DNA of 64,000 bases, from positions 62,001-126,000 of the forward strand of contig JAKVBD010000003.1 of the NCBI GenBank assembly GCA_022446985.1. The letters are read 5' to 3'. A program made the position numbers and the translations under genes. The notes under the pieces were generated by a model. The model ran no database searches and was not told where the DNA came from. It saw only the letters and a program-made list of their open reading frames with translations. The stretch comes from Lentisphaerales bacterium (lineage in GTDB: Bacteria; Verrucomicrobiota; Lentisphaeria; Lentisphaerales; Lentisphaeraceae). This document shows positions 25,392 to 33,588 of this stretch, one piece after another (the first letter of the stretch is position 1; each line of letters opens with the position of its first letter).

Positions 25392-25910
25392 TTAGTTTAC
25401 TTTTGTGTTGAAGTTTGTTGATGTTGAAGCTTGACCGATAGAGTTCCAGACATTGTATCTGAGGAGCTCAGTTTCCGCATCTTCCATAATTACCTGCTCT
25501 GCTTTAAGTGAGCGAGCATTAATTAAAATTGGTGACATGAGGTTTGCTGTCGTCGTGTACATATCTCTTCCAACAGAAACCAAACAAAGAGCGATCAAAT
25601 CATCCATATCCTGCACATCTATATTTGAGTATGTTTCACTGTTTAACTGGATCATGTAAGATGGATTTAAGATAAAAGGGTCCACACATACAAATGAAAC
25701 CTCAGGATCGAGACTTGAATGCATGTAAATAAACGGTTTCAGTCTTGGCTCTTTTCTGAAAGTGAAATTTTTATAATCCTCAAAAGCACTGATTCCTTCA
25801 GGAAAGCTAATCTCTTTCTCTAGCACCACTTCTAACTGTTTGGAGAAACCATTGTATTGATGGCTTGCGGTGTATAACAGATCAGCTGCCACTGTCTGAG
25901 TCATATTCAT
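25392..25910 (-). CDS. fliW: Flagellar assembly factor FliW
   Basis: FliW binds flagellin and the translational repressor CsrA, tying filament translation to export. The 172-residue protein shows the ISFPEGISAFEDYKNF motif and the CVDPFILNPSYMIQL segment typical of FliW. No csrA is visible nearby. Start ATG 25910 was chosen because AAGGAG lies 6 nt before it; the ATG two codons earlier abuts the Shine-Dalgarno sequence, and the longest frame (to 25955) would start near the predicted transcription start. The gene directly precedes flagellin. Confidence 0.88.
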   Translation of the reverse strand: MNMTQTVAADLLYTASHQYNGFSKQLEVVLEKEISFPEGISAFEDYKNFTFRKEPRLKPFIYMHSSLDPEVSFVCVDPFILNPSYMIQLNSETYSNIDVQDMDDLIALCLVSVGRDMYTTTANLMSPILINARSLKAEQVIMEDAETELLRYNVWNSIGQASTSTNFNTKVN

Positions 25911-25959
25911 ATTCATCTCCTTTAAAATCTTGTTCTTAAAATTTCTTACTATCATTTAT

Positions 25960-25975
25960 TGCAGTGACCGTGCCA
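25960..25975 (-). promoter_or_regulatory. Sigma-54 promoter for fliW-flagellin
   Basis: On the minus strand TGGCACG-GTCA-CTGCA matches the -24/-12 consensus (TGGCACG-N4-TTGCA) with the essential GG and GC at the correct spacing and a single mismatch. Transcription would begin about 40 nt before the fliW ATG. Confidence 0.75.
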
Positions 25976-26074
25976 GCGTGCCATACAGTACAATAAAAAC
26001 AACACAAAGAACTAATAATAAGATATTTATGAATTTAAATATTTTCATAAAGAAGATTAATCAGGTAAAAAATG

Positions 26075-26123
26075 ACTAGGAACTTTTTGCCCCATTGGGT
26101 AAAAAGAGACATTTTTTCCTAGT
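26075..26123. repeat. Nested inverted repeat between fliW and the HDOD gene
   Basis: Outer arms ACTAGGAA (26075-26082) and TTCCTAGT (26116-26123) enclose a 10-bp stem (26083-26092 with 26097-26106, one G-T pair) capped by CATT. The inner part, read on the minus strand, closely resembles the hairpin at 55066-55085. It lies about 150 bp upstream of the predicted flagellin promoter start and 100 bp before the HDOD gene. The remainder of 25976-26223 shows nothing else that I can name. Confidence 0.6.
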
Positions 26124-26223
26124 TTCCGGCGGAGATATTTAGCGGATTAAAAAATGGACTGAATTGAAAGGTCTTCGGTTTTTCTTTATGATTCTAGGAA
26201 GCAAATAACACACTGGAAAAATC

Positions 26224-27084
26224 GTGAAAGACATCATCCTCAACTACGTCAAAAACTTGGATAATCTTCCAGCGTTGCCAGAAACATCTCTTTCTATCAT
26301 GAATGCATTAGCAGATGAAAGTACTGGACTAAACGAAGCTGTTAACATTATTAAAAGAGATCCTTCATTAGTCATGAGAATCATGAAAGTCGCTAACTCT
26401 GCAAAATTTGGCGGTACTATGAAAGTGACGGCACTAGAAGTCGCGGCTGGACGGCTTGGAGTCAATTTACTGAAACAATTAGCACTGCTTGACAGTGTCA
26501 TGAATCTCTTCCCTGATCAAAAAGGCGGCTATGACTCGCGAAACTTTTGGGAACATAGCTTATGCACTGCTTCCACAGCAGAATTATTGCTCAAAAGATT
26601 AGCTTCAAACCCCAACCTATACCTACCTAAAAAGCTCGAATGCTTCACGGCATCATTACTTCATGGTGTTGGAATGTTGATCCTGGAACTTGGTTTTTCA
26701 AAATCCACTAAAAGTATTGTAAACTATCTTCAAGAAGAAGGCCTTACTCTACTGGAAACTGAAATTCAGATAATCGGTATTTCAAATCGTGAATGTGGAG
26801 AGATACTTTGTAATTATTGGCAACTTCCAGAAACAATAACTTCTGCAGTACGCTGGCACTTGGCTCCTGAAAACTCTCCGGAAGACTCCCAAAGCCTATG
26901 TGAGATTATTTATCTGGCAAAGTCTATAGCTCTTCACCAATCAATTAATGACTCGATATTTAAACCTTTTTCTCTGAAACACAAAACCGAAATATTTGAA
27001 AAGTACGGTTTAAACGAACTCTCAGAAGAAGAAATAATTTCTATGGCCAACCAAGCATTGGAAAATTCCCTGAGCATAATATAG
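26224..27084 (+). CDS. HDOD-domain signalling protein
   Basis: The 286-residue protein is almost entirely an HDOD domain, an HD-related fold usually without phosphohydrolase activity and used in signalling. Matching segments are NLPALPETSLSIMNAL near the start, DPSLVMRIMKVANSAKF, and a RLGVNLLKQLAL helix. The later HGVG takes the place of the HD pair. The start is GTG 26224 with GGA 7 nt before it; no good ATG is available upstream. It lies next to the flagellar operons, which suits a motility or signalling role, but no partner domain is fused. Confidence 0.85.
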   Translation: MKDIILNYVKNLDNLPALPETSLSIMNALADESTGLNEAVNIIKRDPSLVMRIMKVANSAKFGGTMKVTALEVAAGRLGVNLLKQLALLDSVMNLFPDQKGGYDSRNFWEHSLCTASTAELLLKRLASNPNLYLPKKLECFTASLLHGVGMLILELGFSKSTKSIVNYLQEEGLTLLETEIQIIGISNRECGEILCNYWQLPETITSAVRWHLAPENSPEDSQSLCEIIYLAKSIALHQSINDSIFKPFSLKHKTEIFEKYGLNELSEEEIISMANQALENSLSII

Positions 27085-27108
27085 TTCATTTAAAAATTCG
27101 GATTTTAA

Positions 27109-27825
27109 ATGAAAGTTTTAGTTCTCGGCAAAGGCTATGTTGGTAAAACGTATTGTGAAAAATACCCAGACGCCATAGGTACCAGAAGAAAAGTCACCCA
27201 TAAAGATACTCCCTCCTTTGATCTCGAGAACCCTGCGACCTGGAAAAATTTGCCAAAAGCAGAAACTATTATCTGGACCTTCCCCGCAACTCCACTGGAA
27301 AAAGTTCAAAAGTTTTACGAGGAAAAACTTCAAGACTGTAAAAACCTGATAGTTTTAGGCAGTACTTCCAGATATATCATTAAAAGACAAAAACAAAGAA
27401 TTGATGAAGATTCGCCCATAGATACAAGCATTCTAAGGGTACAAGGTGAAGAGTTTTTGAAACAACAGGGAGCTACAATTCTTGCGCTTGCTGGAATTTA
27501 TGGACCAGATAGAGATCCGGTAAACTGGCTCTACAAAGGTCTTATTCGCAACCCCAAAAAAATGCTGAACTTGATTCATTTAGATGACATCATAAGCATT
27601 CTCGACCATTTTGTGCATTCCCCAACTAAAGGTGAAACTTTTAATCTTTCAGATGGCGAAGCCAAATCCTGGATGGAAATCGGAGAAAAAGCAGGTTTTC
27701 ACTTTCGCATGCCTGGAGAAAGAGAGCTTAGCAAAATCATCATCAATAAGAAAATCAAAGACCGCCTTCCAAAAGATTACAAATTTAAAGAGCGATACTC
27801 TTCATGGCAACTGAACAACAATTAA
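27109..27825 (+). CDS. NAD(P)-binding SDR-type epimerase (YeeZ-like)
   Basis: The 238-residue protein has an N-terminal Rossmann motif with LGKGYVGKTY, an LGSTSRYI strand and a GIYGPDRDPVNWL segment typical of atypical extended short-chain dehydrogenases such as YeeZ. The catalytic Tyr of the YxxxK motif is not clearly present, as in other atypical members. The substrate is unknown. The last 22 nt overlap the start of the Rsm22-like gene in another frame, so the two are translationally linked. Confidence 0.75.
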   Translation: MKVLVLGKGYVGKTYCEKYPDAIGTRRKVTHKDTPSFDLENPATWKNLPKAETIIWTFPATPLEKVQKFYEEKLQDCKNLIVLGSTSRYIIKRQKQRIDEDSPIDTSILRVQGEEFLKQQGATILALAGIYGPDRDPVNWLYKGLIRNPKKMLNLIHLDDIISILDHFVHSPTKGETFNLSDGEAKSWMEIGEKAGFHFRMPGERELSKIIINKKIKDRLPKDYKFKERYSSWQLNNN

Positions 27826-28916
27826 AACAAACCTTCCCTGATTGGTATGAAAAGTGGCTATTTCGCTCTCTAGGACTCGAAGAGGAAGAGATCACTTCTG
27901 AAGAAATCCTCAAGCCCTTGCTTTCACTCAATAACCATTGGCTTCAGGAAAACTACAACAAAGAAGAATACAGCTGGGATAGTTCTCAAGTTGCGAAATC
28001 ATATGCTCTGTACTATATGACTGCTAACATACCTAAGCTTTGGGTGATGTACAATCATTCAAAACAATGGCAACAAACACATCTCTCAAATATTATCGAT
28101 ATTACTGAATATGGTTGTGGCCCAGGAACTTTTCTTTGGGCTTATTTATTCTATCTCCATAAACACTTCCCTGAGCAACTAAAAAAAATCCGTACTATTA
28201 AAGGCGTTGACCATTCCAGCGAAAACCTCCAAATCGCTCATAGTCTGTATAATGAGCTCATAAAAATTGATGAGTTCAGTCATATCAACGCAGTGTTCAA
28301 ACTTGCCGAGTGGCAAGAAGAGATTGCCAATCAGCCTAAAATTACCAAAATAAACCATATGACTATTTTTGGAAATTCCCTGATCGAATCATCTGGCCAT
28401 ATGAATATCTTGGAGACCCTGAATTTCGGTAACCTTCTTATCCTTGAGCCAGGTACCAACAAACACTTTCAAAGACTGCGTAATGTAAGGGATAAACTTG
28501 TCGATAAAAACTACACAATACACTTTCCCTGTCCCCAAAGTTCAAAATGCCCAATGCCTGAAAATAATTGGTGCCATTTTAATGTGAACAGATTTTTAAT
28601 GCCTTTCATGCAAAAAATCTCCAATGCTGCCGGTCGACGAAACCATAAACACCACTTCTCTGGATTTATTTTTTCTAAGCAGGAAAACCAGGAATATAAT
28701 CAAAATTGGAGAATACTTTCCAGCGCACGCAAAGCTAAAGGCAGCGTTATTCGCTTCCTTTGCGATGGTAAGTCTGTTAAAGAAGTCGTCCTCAACAAAA
28801 AAGAAAAATCTGACCAGAACCGCGATTTTATCAAAGCCGAAACCGGCGCTCTTGGGCAATGCTCTTCAAAACTCAAAAACAAGCGTCTATATAAAGGCGA
28901 TTCATTCAAACTGTAA
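27804..28916 (+). CDS. Rsm22-like ribosomal small-subunit methyltransferase family protein
   Basis: The 370-residue protein shows a class I SAM-binding motif (EYGCGPGTFLWAY, near residue 103) and the family signature LILEPGT. It also has a cysteine cluster CPQSSKCPMPENNWCHF (about residues 246-262). These match Rsm22/METTL17, proteins tied to mitochondrial small-subunit assembly in which the cysteines bind an Fe-S cluster. Function in bacteria is less settled; ribosome assembly or rRNA modification is inferred. A basic C-terminal tail follows. It overlaps the upstream SDR gene by 22 nt. Confidence 0.8.
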   Translation: MATEQQLKQTFPDWYEKWLFRSLGLEEEEITSEEILKPLLSLNNHWLQENYNKEEYSWDSSQVAKSYALYYMTANIPKLWVMYNHSKQWQQTHLSNIIDITEYGCGPGTFLWAYLFYLHKHFPEQLKKIRTIKGVDHSSENLQIAHSLYNELIKIDEFSHINAVFKLAEWQEEIANQPKITKINHMTIFGNSLIESSGHMNILETLNFGNLLILEPGTNKHFQRLRNVRDKLVDKNYTIHFPCPQSSKCPMPENNWCHFNVNRFLMPFMQKISNAAGRRNHKHHFSGFIFSKQENQEYNQNWRILSSARKAKGSVIRFLCDGKSVKEVVLNKKEKSDQNRDFIKAETGALGQCSSKLKNKRLYKGDSFKL

Positions 28917-28968
28917 AATGGTGTACTTCTTGCGTATGATATTGACACGTCATTTATACTTGTGAACC

Positions 28969-28998
28969 TTGATTTTAAGCAAGAGCTCTTAATATAAT
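28969..28998 (+). promoter_or_regulatory. Sigma-70-type promoter before the cNMP-binding gene
   Basis: TTGATT (28969-28974) and a perfect TATAAT (28993-28998) are 18 nt apart, 46 nt before the start at 29045. It would drive the cNMP-binding and FHA-cyclase pair. Confidence 0.6.
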
Positions 28999-29044
28999 AA
29001 TGTGTCCATTCATAAGAAAAACAGGGAACAACTGAGGATAGGCT

Positions 29045-29545
29045 ATGGCCATTAACCATATTGAAGATTTAAATCTACCTGAAATCACTGTTAAAGCTGG
29101 TGACAACGTACTCGAAGAAGGTGCACAAAGCTCAAAAATTTATATCCTGCAATCCGGTTGTGTTAAAGTAACAGCAAATGGCGAAGAATTATGTGAAGTC
29201 GACGTCAAAGGAGCTGTTTTTGGGGATATGTCAGTCTTACTTGGAAGAGATACCAGTGCTGAAGTTAAAGTCACTGAAGACTCTACATTCATCCTCATAG
29301 ATGACGCAGCCAACTATTTGAAAACTCAGCCAGAGCTTATTTTTGGTATTGCACAGATTTTAGCCACTAGACTGGTCCATATGAATGAAGTATTTGTTGG
29401 TGCGAGAAAAAACATCAACAATTCAACCTCGACAAAAATTAAGAAGAAACTTTACTCGTGGATGATGTCAACTAACAACTTTTTTGACAGAGATATAATG
29501 AATCCATTTCAAGAAGCACAAGTATCAACAGAAGAAAATAACTAA
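29045..29545 (+). CDS. Cyclic-nucleotide-binding domain protein
   Basis: The 166-residue protein is one CNB (cupin-like) domain: VLEEGAQSSKIYILQSGCVKV, then GAVFGDMSVLLGRDTSAEV in the phosphate-binding cassette. The Arg that normally contacts the cyclic phosphate (PRxA) is replaced by Thr/Ser here, so binding may be weak or different. A helical tail follows, without DNA-binding domain. It lies 8 nt before an adenylate cyclase gene, so the pair probably forms a producer and reader unit. Confidence 0.85.
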   Translation: MAINHIEDLNLPEITVKAGDNVLEEGAQSSKIYILQSGCVKVTANGEELCEVDVKGAVFGDMSVLLGRDTSAEVKVTEDSTFILIDDAANYLKTQPELIFGIAQILATRLVHMNEVFVGARKNINNSTSTKIKKKLYSWMMSTNNFFDRDIMNPFQEAQVSTEENN

Positions 29546-29553
29546 GCGTTTAT

Positions 29554-30513
29554 ATGCCCGCAGTTCTGAAAATACTTCATAAAGACAGCAGGGTCGAGGA
29601 ATTCTCCTGCCTGCAAATTATGACTATTGGTCGAGATAAGTCAAGTACTCTACATTTACATGACCCACTCGTTTCAAGAAACCATGGAGTTATCAGAGCC
29701 GTCGGCAAAGAACAGTACTATCTGCTTGATACCGGTTCGAGAAATGGCATATACCTTAACAACCGACGAATCAGTGCGCCTATGCTCTTAAAGGATGGGG
29801 ACAAAATAACCATTGGCGACACCATTATAGGTTTCAGCCAGGACATTATTGAAGCTCCTGCTCTAGAAGATACTCTGGATAATACTGCAACTGACTTTGC
29901 AGAAACCATGCACTATGTTAAAGCCGACATTCGTTCGATTATAGTTTTAGTCTCTGACATTCGTGGCTTCACTAGTATCTCAGAAAACTTACCAATTGAG
30001 TCACTTACAAAGCTCATGTCACACTGGTTCCAAGAAGTACAAAATATCGTCGAAAAGAACCACGGCATCGTCGATAAATTCATAGGTGACTGCGTTCTCG
30101 CAAAATGGGAAGTAGAACCTGGCGATACAGATAGCCTCCTATCTGCTCTAAATACAGCACACTGCCTAAATAACGTCACGATTGAATTGGGAGATAAATT
30201 CTCTGAAATTGGTCACCCTCTTCAAATAGGTGTTGGCCTCAACTATGGCCAGGCTGCTGTCGGAATTGGTGCAGACAACACAATTATGGGAGACGTTGTA
30301 AATACTGCCTTTAGGCTTGAGACCTCCTCGAAAGAACTAGATACTGACATTGTCATGAACTATAGCTTTTACTCATTACTTCCCGAAGGCTTTCCACTCA
30401 GTGAAACCCAGAAAATTACTGTCAAAGGTAAGGCTGATGCCCTTACGGTGAGCGCAGTTGACTTTCAAACATTGAACGTCTACCTGCGTAACTGTGTGCA
30501 AATACCGCGCTAA
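29554..30513 (+). CDS. FHA domain-class III adenylate/guanylate cyclase
   Basis: The 319-residue protein joins an FHA domain (GRDKSSTLHL...SRNH...SRNGIYLNNR, about residues 25-75) to a class III nucleotide cyclase (about 130-300). Both metal-binding Asp are present (SDIRGFT near 134; DKFIGD near 173), as is the transition-state VNTAFRLE motif. The Lys in VDKFIGD suggests ATP as substrate. The FHA domain binds phosphothreonine, so activity may be set by Ser/Thr kinases such as those in this window. No membrane segment is seen. It follows the cyclic-nucleotide-binding gene by 8 nt and converges on folK with a 1-nt gap. Confidence 0.9.
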   Translation: MPAVLKILHKDSRVEEFSCLQIMTIGRDKSSTLHLHDPLVSRNHGVIRAVGKEQYYLLDTGSRNGIYLNNRRISAPMLLKDGDKITIGDTIIGFSQDIIEAPALEDTLDNTATDFAETMHYVKADIRSIIVLVSDIRGFTSISENLPIESLTKLMSHWFQEVQNIVEKNHGIVDKFIGDCVLAKWEVEPGDTDSLLSALNTAHCLNNVTIELGDKFSEIGHPLQIGVGLNYGQAAVGIGADNTIMGDVVNTAFRLETSSKELDTDIVMNYSFYSLLPEGFPLSETQKITVKGKADALTVSAVDFQTLNVYLRNCVQIPR

Positions 30514-30514
30514 A

Positions 30515-30994
30515 CTAAATCAGTTCGAAGACTTCAGGTTTTCCTGTCGTGTCATTGAGACACTCTTCCAAAGTGCCATCTTCATTCGGCAAAATAATCT
30601 GCGGGGTTATTTCCAGCAAAGGCATGTAAACATAAGGACGGGTTTTAATCTCAGCCTCTGGAACATTTAGATCCGGAATAACTTCATCTCCAAATAAAAT
30701 CAAATCAAGATCCATCTTTCTGGCAGAGTGCTTAGGCATATCTTTATTTCTTCCAAGCTCGTATTCTATTTCTCTCAAAACAGAAAACTTTAATTGCTCA
30801 GCGGTCAAAGAAGTTTTTACCTCGACCATACCATTTATAAAATCAGCTTGACCTTGAGCTGTCCCCATAGCCGGGAATTTATAAAAAGACGATATCGCTG
30901 TTATATCCAACAACTGCTTTAAACGCTCTACTGCCATTGGTATATGCTTCTCTGGCTCAATATTTGAACCTATGCCTATGTATGCAACTGTCAT
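30515..30994 (-). CDS. folK: HPPK (2-amino-4-hydroxy-6-hydroxymethyldihydropteridine pyrophosphokinase)
   Basis: FolK transfers pyrophosphate from ATP to the pterin in folate synthesis. The 159-residue protein has the IGIGSNIEP start, FYKFPAMG and the HPPK signature with metal ligands (ARKMDLDLILFG). It is the last gene of rlmD-era-folB-folK and shares one base with folB. Confidence 0.95.
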   Translation of the reverse strand: MTVAYIGIGSNIEPEKHIPMAVERLKQLLDITAISSFYKFPAMGTAQGQADFINGMVEVKTSLTAEQLKFSVLREIEYELGRNKDMPKHSARKMDLDLILFGDEVIPDLNVPEAEIKTRPYVYMPLLEITPQIILPNEDGTLEECLNDTTGKPEVFELI

Positions 30995-31347
30995 TATCTT
31001 GTCCTGAAAATTTCCACCGCTACACTTTCTGCATGCTGTAACGCTTGTGGTTTATCAATTGAAACAGTACAAGATAAGACGCGCTTGTCCCTCAAACAAA
31101 TTTTTGTGATATTTTCCGCCAAAGTCTCAATTAAATCATAATGTGAAGTATTCATGTGCTCAACAATCGCATCGTGAATTATCGAGTAGTCTACGGCGTC
31201 TTGAATATCGTCAGACGAACAGGCCTTACTGCAGTCTACATCCAAGATTGCATTGACATATACCGGTTGCTTATGAATCCTTTCTTCTGGATTGATGCCA
31301 ACTAATATATTTTGCTGTAAGTTGCGAATAAAAATTTTATCAGTCAT
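30994..31347 (-). CDS. folB: Dihydroneopterin aldolase
   Basis: FolB cleaves dihydroneopterin one step before FolK. The 117-residue protein has FIRNLQQNILVGINPEER (catalytic Glu), a VDYSIIHDAI helix and the C-terminal VSIDKPQAL strand with the catalytic Lys. Start ATG 31347 (MTDKIFIRN) fits the family length and overlaps the era stop by 8 nt; an in-frame upstream start at 31380 would add an unlikely Trp-rich leader. Confidence 0.93.
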   Translation of the reverse strand: MTDKIFIRNLQQNILVGINPEERIHKQPVYVNAILDVDCSKACSSDDIQDAVDYSIIHDAIVEHMNTSHYDLIETLAENITKICLRDKRVLSCTVSIDKPQALQHAESVAVEIFRTR

Positions 31348-32257
31348 TATCCACAACCCCCATATCTTTAAGGAAGCCACCTTTATTCTGCCAATCCAGA
31401 GCTGTTTTCACATAAAGCTTCAGATCAATAAACTTTTCAATATCTTCACGCAGTTTTTGGCAAGTATTCTTCTTAATTTTATTTATCATTGAACCTTTAA
31501 CGCCAATGACAATTTTCTTCTGAGACTCTCTTTCGACATAAACTGTGGCGTTTATTTTGACTTTCTTATCAGTCTCCTGCCACTTATCAATTTTTACCGT
31601 TAAAGCATGAGGAATCTCATCAAAAATCAACTCATTTGCCGATTCGCGAATAATCTCTTCCGCAATATCACGCATAAAGGCGTCCGCCACCTGGTCCTTA
31701 GGGTACATAAATGGGCCTTTAGGCAGGAGCTCTGTTATTTTTGCCAATAGCTCTTTAGTATTCTTTCCATCTTTCGCAGACATTTCGAAAACAGGAATAT
31801 CGCCTAAATACTCAAGGTACTTCTCTTTAATTTTCCTGACATTCTCTTTAGATGCTATATCCGTTTTGTTAACGGCCAAGACACAAGGCTTACCACACTC
31901 CGCCAACGAAGTAACTACCATCTCATCTTCGTCACCAAACTCTCGAAACGCATCGCAGATGCAAAGCACTACATCATTTTTCGAAATACTGGTTTTTATG
32001 GTCTTCTCCATAGCTTCATGCATTTTATTCTTACACTCATGCATGCCTGGAGTATCTGCAAAAATCACTTGTGAATTATCATCACTCAATATACCCAACC
32101 AACGCTTGCGAGTTGTATTCGGACGGGTGGAAACAGCCGCCAAGTGATATCCCAAAACGTGATTAAGGAATGTTGATTTCCCTACATTCGGGCGGCCAAC
32201 TATAGTAACATACCCGACAGACCCACAAGGCCATTCTTCACCTTCTGTGTTAAACAT
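31340..32257 (-). CDS. era: GTPase Era
   Basis: Era is an essential GTPase that binds the 3' end of 16S rRNA during small-subunit maturation. All G motifs are present: GRPNVGKST (G1), FADTPGM (G3), NKTD (G4) and SAK (G5). They are followed by the C-terminal KH domain (VIGVKGSMINKIKK). Start ATG 32257 was taken; a TTG at 32293 would extend it by 12 residues. It overlaps the end of rlmD and the start of folB by 8 nt each. Confidence 0.96.
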   Translation of the reverse strand: MFNTEGEEWPCGSVGYVTIVGRPNVGKSTFLNHVLGYHLAAVSTRPNTTRKRWLGILSDDNSQVIFADTPGMHECKNKMHEAMEKTIKTSISKNDVVLCICDAFREFGDEDEMVVTSLAECGKPCVLAVNKTDIASKENVRKIKEKYLEYLGDIPVFEMSAKDGKNTKELLAKITELLPKGPFMYPKDQVADAFMRDIAEEIIRESANELIFDEIPHALTVKIDKWQETDKKVKINATVYVERESQKKIVIGVKGSMINKIKKNTCQKLREDIEKFIDLKLYVKTALDWQNKGGFLKDMGVVDND

Positions 32258-33473
32258 CTTTCTCTTCCCGCTCAAGCAAGACCATGGTTTCAAAGTGAGA
32301 TGTTTGAGGGAACATATCCAGTAAAGCCATTTTGTTCACTTTGTAATCACCATCGTTACAAATTCCTTTCAAATCCCTAGCCAGAGTCGCTGGGTCACAA
32401 GAAACATAAAGAATCCAGGACGGTTTATGTTTTTGAATAGATTCAATCGTCTTCTCTCCACAACCTCTTCGTGGAGGATCGATAATCAAAATAGTAGAGT
32501 CACCTTTGTTGCGCAAATGCTTATTTATCAGCCTATTGGCATCGCCAGCGATATAATTAAAAGACTTAACGCCCCATTGTAACGCATTGTGTTTAGCAGC
32601 CTCGATACTTGCATCATTCTCTTCAATACCGATAACATGCTTATCCTCAAGTCCCATTGACAAAAAGCCTGCACCACAAAAAGCATCGATTACTCTTGGC
32701 TGAGGTAAAACATTCAGCCATTCTTTGGTAATATTGAATAAATGCTCAGCAACTTCAGGGTTAACTTGATAGAAAGCGCCTAATGGCACTCTAAAGCTTC
32801 TGCCATTTAAAGTTTCTTTACGCCAAGGCATACCTTTCGGAGCACTGCCATAGTAAATCACCGGCTCATCTTCACCACTCCAACGCAAAGTCGCGGCTTT
32901 AGGCTTTTCCCGCTTAGCATTTTTATATCCCCAGGGAGTTCTTTTAAGAACGCGAATCATATCATTAATTTCTTCTTTCGCTATAGGACAGTTTCTTACA
33001 TCAAGAGTTTCGCGATTATTCAGATGTTTATAACCATAAATAATGTGATCATCTGGATCTTTATAAGCATTTAAGGTAATTCTATTGCGATAAGCAAATT
33101 CATTTTCTGAAGGGATTATTTTTTCAATCTCTGGCATTTCGTCTAAACTGCCAATACGGCTCAAAACCTGTTTAAGCTGTGATTCTTTTAAACTAAGCTG
33201 AGTTCTGTAATTTATATGTTGGTACTGACAACCACCACACTGACCATACAATTCACATGCAGGCTCTATGCGATTTTCTGATGGCTCAACAATCTCGACA
33301 ATCTCTGCTTCTATAAAACGTTTTTTAACTGCTGTGATTCTTACTTTGACTTTTTCACCGGGAATGGCAAAAGGAATAAAACAAACAAGGCCATCTAAAC
33401 GAGCTACGCCGTTGCCCCCAAAAGCTACGTCAGCGACTTCAACCTCTAATTCTCTACCTACTTTATAAATCAT
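32250..33473 (-). CDS. rlmD: 23S rRNA (uracil-5-)-methyltransferase, RlmD/RumA type
   Basis: The protein methylates a uracil in 23S rRNA (U1939 in E. coli for RlmD). The product (407 residues) has an N-terminal TRAM domain (GRELEVEVADVAFGGNGVAR) and an Fe-S cysteine cluster (CELYGQCGGCQ). The SAM fold contains VIDAFCGAGFLS, the DPPRRG motif, and the catalytic SCDPATLARD. RlmC or another TrmA-family target cannot be excluded. ATG 33473 was chosen since TTTGAG lies just upstream and the longer frame lacks similarity. It is the first gene of the era-folB-folK operon and divergent from the repeat-protein gene. Confidence 0.88.
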   Translation of the reverse strand: MIYKVGRELEVEVADVAFGGNGVARLDGLVCFIPFAIPGEKVKVRITAVKKRFIEAEIVEIVEPSENRIEPACELYGQCGGCQYQHINYRTQLSLKESQLKQVLSRIGSLDEMPEIEKIIPSENEFAYRNRITLNAYKDPDDHIIYGYKHLNNRETLDVRNCPIAKEEINDMIRVLKRTPWGYKNAKREKPKAATLRWSGEDEPVIYYGSAPKGMPWRKETLNGRSFRVPLGAFYQVNPEVAEHLFNITKEWLNVLPQPRVIDAFCGAGFLSMGLEDKHVIGIEENDASIEAAKHNALQWGVKSFNYIAGDANRLINKHLRNKGDSTILIIDPPRRGCGEKTIESIQKHKPSWILYVSCDPATLARDLKGICNDGDYKVNKMALLDMFPQTSHFETMVLLEREEKDV

Positions 33474-33588
33474 CTCAAATCCAGCTGTTATTAACAGAAA
33501 AAACGTGCATTTAGCACCACTATGCTTATATTCTAAAAAAGACTGCACAGTATCGGTTTATAAAGCGAAATGTCAAACAGGGTTTAGA

